Source of the DNA: MGNI01 sp964353875 | GTDB lineage: Bacteria; Chloroflexota; Anaerolineae; Anaerolineales; E44-bin32 | Direction of reading: 5' to 3' | Length of the DNA stretch: 38,460 nucleotides | Assembly: GCA_964353875.1 (NCBI GenBank) | Contig: CAYGXU010000019.1 | Span: 1 to 38,460, forward strand | The notes under the pieces: model-generated | The model's input: only the letters and a program-made list of their open reading frames with translations | Databases searched by the model: none | What the model was told of the DNA's origin: nothing | Shown: piece by piece, positions 30,551 through 38,460 of the stretch | How positions within the stretch are numbered: the first letter of the stretch is position 1 | Layout: each line of letters starts with the position of its first letter | Made by a program: the position numbers and the translations under genes

Positions 30551-33109
30551 TCAATCTCTCAATTTCGCTGCCAATTCCCTCTCCAAAGCCCGCAGGATGT
30601 GGGCGCGCACTTTAGCCACTTCTTCGTCCGTCAATGTTCGATCCTGAGCTTGATAAACAAGGGAATAGGCCAGGCTCTTCTTCCCTTTCTCAACCTGCTC
30701 CCCCTGATACAAATCAAACAAGCGCAGATCCACCAGCCACTCCCCAGCTGCACTCCAGATGACTTTTTGCACCTCATCTGCGGGAATGGTCTCTTCGACC
30801 ACTACTGCCAGATCCTCCAAAACCGGTGGGTAAGATGGCACTGGCTTTACAGGCTCAGCCCCGCAGATATGCTCGAAGATGGCTTCTAAGTCGAAATCCG
30901 CGCTAAGGACTGGCGCATCGAGCAGATCGAAGCGTTCACGGACAAGGGGGTGGATTTCCCCAATGACACCCACTTCCTCATCGCTCAACAACAATCGAGC
31001 ACATTTCCCAGGATGGTATGTTGGATGCTCAACCGGTTCATATCTCCGGTCAGTGATTTTCAGCTCATCCATCAGGGCTTCGACAATCCCCTTCAAATCA
31101 TAGAAATCCATCAGGGCCAAGTTCTTTTCCAACCAGCTTTTCTGATGGCGTGTCCCAGAAAGGACAATCACCAACCGAAGTTGCTCCTGTGGAAGCTCTT
31201 TCCCTTCTTCGATAAGGTATACCGGACCGATTTCGAAAATCGCAATTCGTTCTCGGATGCGCACATTTCGTTCAACGACCTCCATAATGCTTGACAATAA
31301 GTCTTTACGCATGACGCTTCGATTGCTGACGATTGGGTTGGTCAGTTGAATGTAGGAACCCAGATTGACGTTGTAATCCAAGGGGAAGCGGCGTTTTTCA
31401 CTCTCCTCCGATGTCATCCGGTAAGTGATCACTTCCTGCAATCCCAACCGCGCCAGGATGTCACGTACCCGTTCCTCTAATTCCAGTTTTGGATTTCCGT
31501 ATTGAGGCGGGATTGTATCGGAGATCTGTGTTTCGGGGATTCGATCATAACCATAGATGCGAGCGATCTCCTCCATTAAATCCGCCTTCCCGATGACACC
31601 TAAACCGATATCCAGACGATGATCAGGGGTGGTTGCTCGCATCAACTCGCCCTCCACCTCTACCTTGAATTCAAGCCGCTTGAGGATTCCTGCCATTTCT
31701 TGCGCGCTCAAATCGATCCCCAACCAACGTCGCACGTCACTGACTGTCACCTCCACCGTGGGGTCCTTCGGAGGTAGCGGATAGGCATCCACCAGCCCTT
31801 CAGCAATTGCCCCTCCAGCCAGGTCATGCATCATCTTCAAGCATAGCCGTACGCCGCGTTCCGCCATGGCTGGATGAACACCTCGAGAGAAACGGTAGGA
31901 AGCCTCTGATAAGAGTTTCTGCGATGCCAGGGTTTGTCGAATATTGATAAAATCCCAGGCTGCTCCTTCCAGCAACACATTGCCTGTCTTCTCGCTCACT
32001 TCAGATTCCGCCCCTCCCATCACACCCGCAATGGACAACGCTCCTGCGTTATCCGCCACGAGAACAGTGAAATCGTCCAACTCGCGTTCGACATCATCAA
32101 GGGTTCGCAAACGCTCACCCGGCTTTGCCAAACGGGTAATGATCTTGGGCGCCGCCCCACCGGCCCTTTCAACCAAGATGTCATAATCAAAGGCATGCAG
32201 CGGTTCGCCGATGGCCAGCATCACATAGTTGGTGGCATCAACAATATTATTGATCGGCCTTACGCCAGCCAGACGCAAACGGCGCTGAATCCCATAAGGG
32301 CTGGGACCGATCCTGACCCCTTCAATCAGACCAAGCACAAAACGGGGGTTGAGCTCAGGCTCCATGATCTCGACGCTTACCCGACCGCTCAACGATGCGC
32401 CTGCCCAGGGAACCTGATAATCGGGCGGGCGAAGAGACACCGCGCTCAGTGCGGAAACCTCTCTCGCCACCCCAAGCATGTTCGCATTGCGGGCGATGTT
32501 GGGCGTGATAGCAATATCGAATACAGCATCTCCCATGTAATCAACCAGGGGCATTCCTGTGGGAGCATCCTCATCCAGGAGAATGATCCCTTCATGCTCC
32601 TCAGAAATCCCCAATTCCTTCTCTGAACAAGCCATGGAAAATGATTCAACGCCACGGATTTTTGTGCGTTTCAGGGTAACCAATTCCCATCCTGCCTGGT
32701 GACCATCGAAAATGCGGGCGCCTTCTCGGGCATAAGCCACCTTGAGCGGCTTTTTCAGCGGTCCTTGCCCTTTATAAGGAAATAGGTTTGGCGCACCCGT
32801 AAGAACAATATGCTCTTGGGCACCATCGTTCAGGCGGCATAAGACCAAACGATCCGCGTTGGGATGGGGAAACACTTCCAGCACCTCCCCGACGACAATT
32901 TTGTCTGGATCCCAACTCAAACCGCTGACTTTGGTATGCGGGCTTAAATGCCCCTCAATTCGATCTCCCCCCGACTCCATGGGCAGGGGAAGGCCTACAT
33001 AGCGGACCTCCTCCACTTCCAAACCGGCCAACGTTAACCGTCTTGCCAGTTCCTCCACGGAGAGGGTGATGTCTACATAATCTTTCAGCCAGGATAAGGG
33101 AACATACAT
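30551..33109 (-). CDS. pheT: Phenylalanyl-tRNA synthetase beta subunit
   Basis: PheT forms the alpha2-beta2 PheRS with PheS and provides tRNA binding and editing. The 852-aa protein shows all domains in order: MYVPLSWLKDYVDI, the EMAP-like tRNA-binding domain (KIVVGEVLEVFPHPNADRL), the B3/B4 editing domain, B5 (VSDVRRWLGIDLSAQEM), the catalytic-like core (MEEIARIYGYDRIPE) and the C-terminal FDX-ACB domain ending in DEEVAKVRAHILRALERELAAKLRD. It follows pheS by 255 bases on the same strand, so the T-box leader should control both unless an internal promoter exists. Confidence 0.97.
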   Translation of the reverse strand: MYVPLSWLKDYVDITLSVEELARRLTLAGLEVEEVRYVGLPLPMESGGDRIEGHLSPHTKVSGLSWDPDKIVVGEVLEVFPHPNADRLVLCRLNDGAQEHIVLTGAPNLFPYKGQGPLKKPLKVAYAREGARIFDGHQAGWELVTLKRTKIRGVESFSMACSEKELGISEEHEGIILLDEDAPTGMPLVDYMGDAVFDIAITPNIARNANMLGVAREVSALSAVSLRPPDYQVPWAGASLSGRVSVEIMEPELNPRFVLGLIEGVRIGPSPYGIQRRLRLAGVRPINNIVDATNYVMLAIGEPLHAFDYDILVERAGGAAPKIITRLAKPGERLRTLDDVERELDDFTVLVADNAGALSIAGVMGGAESEVSEKTGNVLLEGAAWDFINIRQTLASQKLLSEASYRFSRGVHPAMAERGVRLCLKMMHDLAGGAIAEGLVDAYPLPPKDPTVEVTVSDVRRWLGIDLSAQEMAGILKRLEFKVEVEGELMRATTPDHRLDIGLGVIGKADLMEEIARIYGYDRIPETQISDTIPPQYGNPKLELEERVRDILARLGLQEVITYRMTSEESEKRRFPLDYNVNLGSYIQLTNPIVSNRSVMRKDLLSSIMEVVERNVRIRERIAIFEIGPVYLIEEGKELPQEQLRLVIVLSGTRHQKSWLEKNLALMDFYDLKGIVEALMDELKITDRRYEPVEHPTYHPGKCARLLLSDEEVGVIGEIHPLVRERFDLLDAPVLSADFDLEAIFEHICGAEPVKPVPSYPPVLEDLAVVVEETIPADEVQKVIWSAAGEWLVDLRLFDLYQGEQVEKGKKSLAYSLVYQAQDRTLTDEEVAKVRAHILRALERELAAKLRD

Positions 33110-33364
33110 GTTTTGACCTCGCTCATTAATCGTGTTCTACTGGTCTTCAGAGTCCGAAATCCCGATTTAATCTTCATCTCGGACTTCGATCCGCTTTCGC
33201 TCTACTTCTTCTTCAACAATCCATCCCCATTTCGATTTCTCTTCTAAAACCTCTTTGCTTCCCTAACCCTCCACAAGAATACGCTCCACAAGAATGAGTC
33301 CGTTTAAGTAGAAGCGCGCTCAAGAATAGATCGCCAGCTTCAGGGCGATACTCCAAACCAGGAG

Positions 33365-34390
33365 CTAGAATTGCTCCAGAAAACGAAAATCATTTGCCCA
33401 GAAGACACGAATATCCTCAATACTGTAACGCAGCATGGCGATCCGCTCCGTTCCCATCCCAAACGCAAAACCTGAAAACACCTCAGGGTCATATCCGCCA
33501 TTGCGGAGAACGGTGGGATGTACCATGCCGCAACCAAGGATCTCCAACCAACCTGTAAATTTGCAGACCGCGCATCCCCTTCCATGACATAAGAAACATT
33601 CGATGTCCATTTCGGCCGATGGCTCGGTGAAGGGGAAGTGTTGCGCTCGGAAACGGGTGCCTACGTTTTGGTCGAACATGCACCGGGCGAAGGATGTCAG
33701 TGTCCCCTTCAGATCTGCGAAGGTGATATTCCGCCCTACTGCCAGTCCCTCCACCTGATTGAATTGGATCTCCGAGCGTGCCGTCAGTTGTTCATATCGA
33801 TAGCACATCCCGGGCAGAATCACACGGATGGGTTCTGGGGCGCGTTCCCGCATCACATGGATCTGTCCAGGCGAGGTATGAGTACGCAGAACGACACCAG
33901 GTCGGGTGGTATAGAAGGTATCCCACATATCGCGCGCTGGGTGATGGGGTGGCATGTTGAGCAAGCCGAAGTTGAAATCATCGGTCTCCACTTCACGTGA
34001 GCGGTAAACCTGGAAGCCCATCTCGGCCCATATGGCATAAACCTTGCGTAGAGTCTGGGTCGCTGGATGCAGACGCCCAAGGTCTCCCCGCCTGCCAGGA
34101 AGGGTGACATCCAGACGATCGCGCTTGAGAGATTGCTCCAAAGCCGCAGTCCGTAATGCTCCCTCATGACGTTCATACGCCTCCTCCAACGCGGCTTTGA
34201 TGTCATTCACTTTGCGACCAACGACCGGACGTTGTTCTTTATCCAGATTTCGCAGGCTCTCGAGAATCGTACCCAATTCCGCTGATCGCCCCAGGTACTT
34301 CACCTTCCAGTTTTGAAGCGCCTCTGCATGCTCCACTTTCTTTAGGTCATCCAGTGCCTTTTGTTGTAATTGATCGATCCTTTCGAGCAT
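33365..34390 (-). CDS. pheS: Phenylalanyl-tRNA synthetase alpha subunit
   Basis: PheS is the catalytic subunit that activates Phe and charges tRNA(Phe). The 341-aa protein has the N-terminal coiled coil (about residues 1-90), the catalytic core with MGFQVYRSREVETDDFNF, the FTEPSAEMDIECFLCHGRGC segment with Cys pairs, and motif 3 GFAFGMGTERIAMLRY. I chose the ATG at 34390 because GGGAGG lies a few bases upstream and the N-terminus then matches the family. A frame extension to 34519 runs into the T-box terminator. It is regulated by the T-box leader just upstream. Confidence 0.97.
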   Translation of the reverse strand: MLERIDQLQQKALDDLKKVEHAEALQNWKVKYLGRSAELGTILESLRNLDKEQRPVVGRKVNDIKAALEEAYERHEGALRTAALEQSLKRDRLDVTLPGRRGDLGRLHPATQTLRKVYAIWAEMGFQVYRSREVETDDFNFGLLNMPPHHPARDMWDTFYTTRPGVVLRTHTSPGQIHVMRERAPEPIRVILPGMCYRYEQLTARSEIQFNQVEGLAVGRNITFADLKGTLTSFARCMFDQNVGTRFRAQHFPFTEPSAEMDIECFLCHGRGCAVCKFTGWLEILGCGMVHPTVLRNGGYDPEVFSGFAFGMGTERIAMLRYSIEDIRVFWANDFRFLEQF

Positions 34391-34440
34391 AGATCCTCCC
34401 AACGGATGGTTTGTTCTCTTTGATTTGGACAACATCGCAT

Positions 34441-34474
34441 TAAAAAAGTAAACCCGTCCACCAAAGGGACGGGG
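34441..34474 (-). terminator. T-box terminator before pheS
   Basis: On the minus strand CCCGTCC pairs with GGACGGG around a seven-base loop, followed by TTTACTTTTTT. It lies about 50 bases before the pheS ATG. Confidence 0.9.
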
Positions 34475-34733
34475 AATGGATTCCCGCGCTACCACCCTTT
34501 TTGACCTAACCAGGCCCACTCAGCACCAACGGCCATAAATGAAGCGATTGGTCCCTATGCAATAACGGTGAGGCTCCGGCTCGAACTACTTGCCCTCTTA
34601 GGACGTTCCCCCGAGCGGCTCGAGAGGGAACTTCGCCGGGTTTCCCTCGGGCGGGGGTCTCAGTCTCTGCCCCTGCCTCCCTGGCGATTTCCACCCGGCT
34701 ACTTTCCTCTGTCAATGCCTTTTAATATTGATA
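34441..34733 (-). promoter_or_regulatory. T-box riboswitch controlling pheS-pheT
   Basis: The minus-strand leader carries the T-box sequence AGGGUGGUAGCGCG (34498-34485), one change from the usual AGGGUGGNACCGCG. It precedes the terminator whose arms the T-box can sequester. A Stem I start with AGAGGAAAGUAG is visible near 34710. A UUC triplet in the context CGAAGUUCCCU (34630-34628) is in the place of the specifier codon and matches Phe. Uncharged tRNA(Phe) should favour antitermination and raise PheST expression. Confidence 0.85.
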
Positions 34734-34739
34734 TCCTCC

Positions 34740-34767
34740 ATTATCCTCAGAAACAAGGGGTTGTCAA
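34740..34767 (-). promoter_or_regulatory. Promoter of the pheS T-box leader
   Basis: TTGACA (34767-34762) and GATAAT (34745-34740) on the minus strand are 16 bases apart. The predicted start near 34733 is the beginning of the T-box leader. Confidence 0.75.
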
Positions 34768-34876
34768 TCACATTAATCCGACCTTATGAGCCATATTCGG
34801 ATAATGAGTAACTCTCCTGATCTTCTACTTGGAAAATATCAAGCTTGCCATGTGACAACAAGGCGCTGCATGTATC

Positions 34877-34970
34877 ATTCTAAGCGGGACGAAGTGGAGC
34901 GAAAAATCCCTATGATGCTCCTTTGGAGCGCACCTGCTTAGGGATCCTTCGTCGCTTTCAGGTCATTCAG
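34877..34970. repeat. Dispersed intergenic repeat, copy D (inverted pair)
   Basis: The right arm CTTAGGGATCCTTCGTCGCT and the left arm, ending in GCGAAAAATCCCTA, are imperfect inverted repeats. They flank a GCTCC/GGAGC hairpin. It is diverged from copies B and C. Confidence 0.65.
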
Positions 34971-35032
34971 CGCGTTATCCTTCAAACAGGGAGAAGGTGT
35001 GAAGAATACTGCTAATAACACAGCTCTCCATC

Positions 35033-35087
35033 TTGACGCGCTTACCATCAACAAATATACTTCTATCATATGAATATATGTTCATAT
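35033..35087 (+). promoter_or_regulatory. arsR-zntA promoter and operator
   Basis: TTGACG (35033-35038) and TATACT (35056-35061) are 17 bases apart. ATATGAA-N6-TTCATAT (35068-35087) is a perfect inverted repeat overlapping the predicted start site. TGAA-N6-TTCA is the usual operator core of ArsR/SmtB regulators, so the downstream ArsR protein probably represses here without metal. Confidence 0.75.
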
Positions 35088-35112
35088 ATTAATTTATCAA
35101 GAAAGGGCGATC

Positions 35113-35421
35113 ATGGACATCCAAGTCCAACCAGCGATCGAGCAGCAGACCGCAGTCAGATTAGCTGAATTGTTTCAGGCCTTGAGCGATGCCAGCCGTT
35201 TGCGCATCCTCTCCACGCTGCTGAATGGGGCGATGAACGTCCGTTGCCTGGCAGGGAAAGTTGGGATCAGCGAATCAGCTGTCTCTCATCATCTTCGCGG
35301 GCTGCGCATGCTGCGCCTGGTAAGAGCAAGGAAAGAAGGGCGCCAGGTATTCTACTCCCTGGATGATGAGCATATCGACGAACTCCTTCGAAGCGGGCTT
35401 GATCACGTGCTCCATGGCTGA
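35113..35421 (+). CDS. ArsR/SmtB-family metal-sensing repressor (CzrA-type)
   Basis: This 102-aa winged-helix repressor has helix-turn-helix residues in AGKVGISESAVSHHLRGLRMLRLV and wing residues in GRQVFYSLDDEH. The C-terminal helix holds DEH then LDHVLH, that is Asp-x-His-x10-His-x2-His, the alpha5 zinc/cobalt site of CzrA (SmtB has Glu at the last position). No Cys pair of the alpha3 type is seen. It should lift repression in high Zn(II) or Co(II). It lies 75 bases before the P1B ATPase gene on the same strand and has a matching operator upstream. Confidence 0.92.
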   Translation: MDIQVQPAIEQQTAVRLAELFQALSDASRLRILSTLLNGAMNVRCLAGKVGISESAVSHHLRGLRMLRLVRARKEGRQVFYSLDDEHIDELLRSGLDHVLHG

Positions 35422-35495
35422 GGAGGAAGAAAAAGGTCAAAGCTGAAAATGAACAAATTCGCTCTCACCCGCAAAACTGGGGCAAAGAAGAATCA

Positions 35496-37850
35496 ATGAC
35501 AGAAGCAAAATTCCGACTCGATCTCAATACGCTCATCCCTGCCCAAACGATGAACCGCGACCGATTCGTCCGTCGGCTCGAAGAAACCCTTAAGAAAGCG
35601 CGCGGTATCCACCATAGCCATCTCACCTCTGAATCTCCCGCGTTAGGAATCTGCTTGCACTACAATCCGAATGTCCTTTCCGAAGCAGAAATCCTCAGGT
35701 TGATTGGAAATTCCAGCAGAAAGGTGTCCCAGCGTTATCCATTTTCCAGCCTACCCATCGATGGCATGGACTGTTCCGATTGTGCTACCGTCCTGGAACA
35801 TGGGCTCTCTCGCGTGGAAGGCGTCCAAGAGATTGTCGTGGATTACGCCTTTCAAGAGATACATATCGAGTACGATAACCATCGCTTACGACCGCGCGAC
35901 ATTGAGAAGCATATCCGCAGACTTGGTTACAATGTGCCCAAACGTGGTATTAACCTTTTTCTTCATGAGAATGCCGGTTTGATTCTTAGCGCTTTGACAG
36001 GTCTCTGGGTGCTTCTCGGGTGGTCAGGCGAGAGCATATTAGCTTTTCATCCGTTCATCAACTACGCTTTCTACATGCTGGTATATCTCTTCGCAGGGCT
36101 TCCTCTCGCCTTGCGCGCCGTCAAGGAATTCAAACAGACACGCCGCTTTGATACCGATCAATTGATGCTCTTCGCCGCCATTGGAGCTGCCATCCTGGGG
36201 AAATGGCTGGAAGGGTCCTTCTTACTGTTCCTTTTTACTTTAGGGCACGCATTGGAACACCGCGCCTTAAACCGTGCCCAGAAAGCGATCCTTTCCCTGA
36301 CCGACCTGACCCCCCGAATAGCGGTGGTCTTGAGAGAGAACGAAGAAGTGATCATCCCTCTCAGAGAGGTGAAAATCGGGGACCTTATATATGTGCCTCC
36401 CGGTTCTAAAATCCCTGTTGATGGGATCATCCAAGCAGGCAGTTCGAGCGTTGACCTTTCTTCGTTGACAGGCGAATCCCTCCCATTAGAGGTGGTTGCC
36501 AATGATCGGGTATTCTCAGGGACGGTCAATGGAGCCGGCGCGCTGCAGGTCAGGACGACGCGGCTGGCCAAGGATAGCACATTGGCTCGCATCATCCAGA
36601 TGGTCGAACAGGCTCGTGCCCTGAAGTCGAGAAGCGAGTTACTCAGTGAGCGTTTGGCCCGATTCCTTGTGCCGGCCGTGCTCCTCATCGCCTTGTTCAT
36701 GATCATCCTCCCCTTCATCTTCGGTCAGCCATTCAAACCATCCTTCCTGCGAGCGATGACGCTTCTCGTCGCTGCCTCGCCTTGCGCTCTTGTGTTGGGG
36801 ACGCCCTCCGCCATTTTGGCTGGACTCGCTCAAGCAGCACATCATGGCATCTTGATCAAGGCCGGATCCCATCTGGAAAACCTGGGGAGGCTCAATAGCC
36901 TTGCATTTGACAAGACCGGCACGATCACCACAGGGAAACCGCATGTTACCGACATCATCACGCTCCCACCCGCAGAGGAAAATGGATTACTCCGTATCGC
37001 CGGCGCAGTAGAAAAACGTTCCGGCCATCCCCTCGCTCAAGCCATTGTCAACGCAGCAGAGAATAGGGGGCTGCCTCTCCCGGATCCGGAATCTGTCCAG
37101 TCAGAGACGGGTCAAGGGATTCGGGCGCGTGTTGACGGGAAGGATATCTGGCTAGGAAAGTGCCAAATCCTCTTAGGCGGGAACTCCTTATCCCCTAAGG
37201 ACCTTCATCGTGTTGAGGTGTTTGAAGCCCAGGGAAAAACAGTCATCGCGGTGAAAGTGGAGGGCGAATTACAGGGCCTGATCGCCCTTGCAGACGAGGT
37301 CCGTCCCGAAGTAATTAACACGATCCTTCGGCTGCGGAAGATTGGGATCGATCCCATGCTTATGTTGACTGGTGACAGTGAGGCAGCTGCCTCCTCTATT
37401 GCCCATCAAGTGGGACTCGACCGGTACAAAGCGCAATTATCACCACAGGAGAAATTGCGTGCTCTGGCTGAACTGGAAACCAGCTACCACACCGTTGGGA
37501 TGGTCGGCGACGGCGTCAATGATGCCCCCGCGCTGGCCTCAGCAACGGTGGGAATCGCTATGGGCGGAGCCAGAACGGAGGTTGCCCTCGAGACTGCTGA
37601 TGTGGTTCTCATGGCCGACGATCTCTCCAAACTCCCCTTTGCCATTGAACTGGGTCGTCGGACCAAACGGATCATCCAGCAGAATCTCGTTATCGCCTTA
37701 GGCGTCATCTTCGGGCTTACCGCCCTGGCGATGACCAACCTGGCTGATATTGGGTTCGCCATTCTGCTTCACGAGGGCTCTACCTTATTGGTGGTTTTAA
37801 ATGCCTTAAGATTGCTCTCTTTCCGTGAGACAGGCTCGATCGCCTCATAA
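35496..37850 (+). CDS. P1B-type heavy metal-translocating ATPase (Zn/Cd/Pb type)
   Basis: This 784-aa exporter pumps divalent soft metals out of the cytoplasm. The N-terminus has a degenerate HMA-like domain without Cys (about 1-80) and a second HMA domain with GMDCSDC (Cys93, Cys96). The membrane motif is SPC430-ALV, the phosphorylation site is DKTGT (Asp472), and the hinge is GDGVNDAPAL. The last helix ends DIGFAILLHEGSTLLVVLNALRLL, the conserved Asp/HEG signature of the Zn/Cd/Pb (ZntA-like) subgroup. A His-rich GHALEHRAL segment follows the second membrane helix. Regulation by the adjacent CzrA-type repressor is expected. The ribosome site is weak (AAGAAG). Confidence 0.95.
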   Translation: MTEAKFRLDLNTLIPAQTMNRDRFVRRLEETLKKARGIHHSHLTSESPALGICLHYNPNVLSEAEILRLIGNSSRKVSQRYPFSSLPIDGMDCSDCATVLEHGLSRVEGVQEIVVDYAFQEIHIEYDNHRLRPRDIEKHIRRLGYNVPKRGINLFLHENAGLILSALTGLWVLLGWSGESILAFHPFINYAFYMLVYLFAGLPLALRAVKEFKQTRRFDTDQLMLFAAIGAAILGKWLEGSFLLFLFTLGHALEHRALNRAQKAILSLTDLTPRIAVVLRENEEVIIPLREVKIGDLIYVPPGSKIPVDGIIQAGSSSVDLSSLTGESLPLEVVANDRVFSGTVNGAGALQVRTTRLAKDSTLARIIQMVEQARALKSRSELLSERLARFLVPAVLLIALFMIILPFIFGQPFKPSFLRAMTLLVAASPCALVLGTPSAILAGLAQAAHHGILIKAGSHLENLGRLNSLAFDKTGTITTGKPHVTDIITLPPAEENGLLRIAGAVEKRSGHPLAQAIVNAAENRGLPLPDPESVQSETGQGIRARVDGKDIWLGKCQILLGGNSLSPKDLHRVEVFEAQGKTVIAVKVEGELQGLIALADEVRPEVINTILRLRKIGIDPMLMLTGDSEAAASSIAHQVGLDRYKAQLSPQEKLRALAELETSYHTVGMVGDGVNDAPALASATVGIAMGGARTEVALETADVVLMADDLSKLPFAIELGRRTKRIIQQNLVIALGVIFGLTALAMTNLADIGFAILLHEGSTLLVVLNALRLLSFRETGSIAS

Positions 37851-37875
37851 TAAACTACATTCCAGGATCTCTTTC

Positions 37876-37905
37876 TTGGGTGATATCCTCCCTTCGGAGT
37901 ACAAT
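37876..37905 (+). promoter_or_regulatory. Possible proS promoter
   Basis: TTGGGT (37876-37881) and TACAAT (37900-37905) are 18 bases apart. A transcript would start about 95 bases before proS. No T-box or terminator is seen in that leader. Confidence 0.4.
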
Positions 37906-38006
37906 TCAGACCAGCCAATGAAGATATTCTGAAGGCATTGATCATCCAGCGCGGATCACAAACATAGTACAAATCCCCCATCTCAACTGTCGGAGGCCTA
38001 CATCTT

Positions 38007-38460
38007 ATGCGAATGAGTCGGTTGTTCAGTGAAACTCTGCGGGAAATCCCCTCTGAGGCAAAGTCCCCAGGACATCAGTTGCTTCTCAGGGCAGGTTTCA
38101 TCCGCCCCCTTGCCGCCGGGATTTTCAGCGAATTGCATCTTGGGCGTCGCGCCCTCAGTAAAATCGAAAGTATTATGCGCCAGGAAATGGATGCGATTGG
38201 CGGTCAAGAGATCCGCATGCCTGTTATCCATCCTGCCGAAATCTGGCAGGAGACCGGTCGTTGGGTTCAAATTGGCGACGAGATGGGTCGTTTCAGAGAT
38301 CGAACTGGGCGCGACATGGTGCTGGCCATGACGCACGAAGAAGTCATTACTGACCTGGTGCGGAAAGAGGTGCGATCCTACCGCCAACTGCCTCTGCTGC
38401 TTTATCACCTCCAGACCAAATGGCGGGACGATCCTCGCCCCCGGGCGGGTTTGATTCGAG
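38007..38460 (+). CDS. proS: Prolyl-tRNA synthetase, 5' part (truncated by window end)
   Basis: The first 151 codons are present and open to the end of the window. The sequence MRMSRLFSETLREIP, HQLLLRAGFIRPLAAGI, EEVITDLVRKEVRSYRQLP and TKWRDDPRPRAGLIR (class II motif 2) is diagnostic of bacterial-type ProRS. Its cis-editing domain would lie downstream. GGAGG lies ten bases before the ATG; a second in-frame ATG at 38013 is also possible. It begins 156 bases after the ATPase gene. Confidence 0.93.
   Translation, partial: MRMSRLFSETLREIPSEAKSPGHQLLLRAGFIRPLAAGIFSELHLGRRALSKIESIMRQEMDAIGGQEIRMPVIHPAEIWQETGRWVQIGDEMGRFRDRTGRDMVLAMTHEEVITDLVRKEVRSYRQLPLLLYHLQTKWRDDPRPRAGLIR

Noticed and set aside
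33110..33364. A separate regulated promoter for pheT
   Set aside because: No convincing -10/-35 pair or leader structure is seen in the 255 bases between pheS and pheT.
37998..38408. A minus-strand gene at the window end
   Set aside because: It is the antisense shadow of proS, whose sense frame matches prolyl-tRNA synthetase over its whole length.

Overview
The window looks like a chromosomal contig from a Chloroflexota bacterium, most likely class Anaerolineae. This is inferred from the overall gene content, a pan-type RNA before panB, and small conserved families (DUF951, NifU-like scaffold, AmrS); no 16S rRNA is present to confirm it. Genes lie on both strands in short operons. A 100-N assembly gap (2781-2880) interrupts panB/panE. 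No tRNA, rRNA, CRISPR array or complete insertion sequence was found.

Layout. 1-3776 (minus): pantothenate/CoA operon panB-panE-panC-coaX, led by a promoter, a pan-motif RNA and an intrinsic terminator. 3944-8551: a YbaK editing protein, a membrane-anchored beta-propeller protein, PGI/PMI coupled to rsmI, and a pterin carbinolamine dehydratase. 8728-9346: a MazEF-type toxin-antitoxin pair with promoter and repeat operator. 9913-12034: metG behind a promoter, a roughly 175-nt structured RNA and a terminator. 12137-16613 (minus): an acidic-tail protein, an SDR epimerase, a crotonase, an M23 peptidase, a second YbaK and an EthD-like protein. 16645-16915: an orphan 47-aa Flp-type pilin with its own promoter. 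17209-20755: DUF951, a site-2 protease, a TyrA-fold protein lacking catalytic landmarks, and an MntA/HepT module whose HepT is broken exactly at its active motif. 21208-25314: kbl, a Cys-rich small protein, a gene-poor stretch of about 1 kb, and amrS with a small partner. 25378-28654: mobA, a class V aminotransferase without the usual catalytic Cys, a cNMP-fold protein and a NifU-like scaffold. 29110-34767 (minus): an MBL hydrolase, a deoxyribosyltransferase-like protein, pheT, and pheS with a T-box leader. 35033-38460: an ArsR/CzrA-type sensor with operator, a P1B zinc-type ATPase, and the 5' part of proS.

The most informative signals are regulatory RNAs. Three housekeeping units (panB, metG, pheS) each begin with a promoter, a folded leader and an intrinsic terminator. 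The metG leader matches no class I recognise and is the best candidate for something undescribed. Other notable items are the broken HepT toxin beside an intact antitoxin, a probable TyrA pseudoenzyme, -10 elements abutting start codons (likely leaderless mRNAs), and a dispersed intergenic repeat in four copies.
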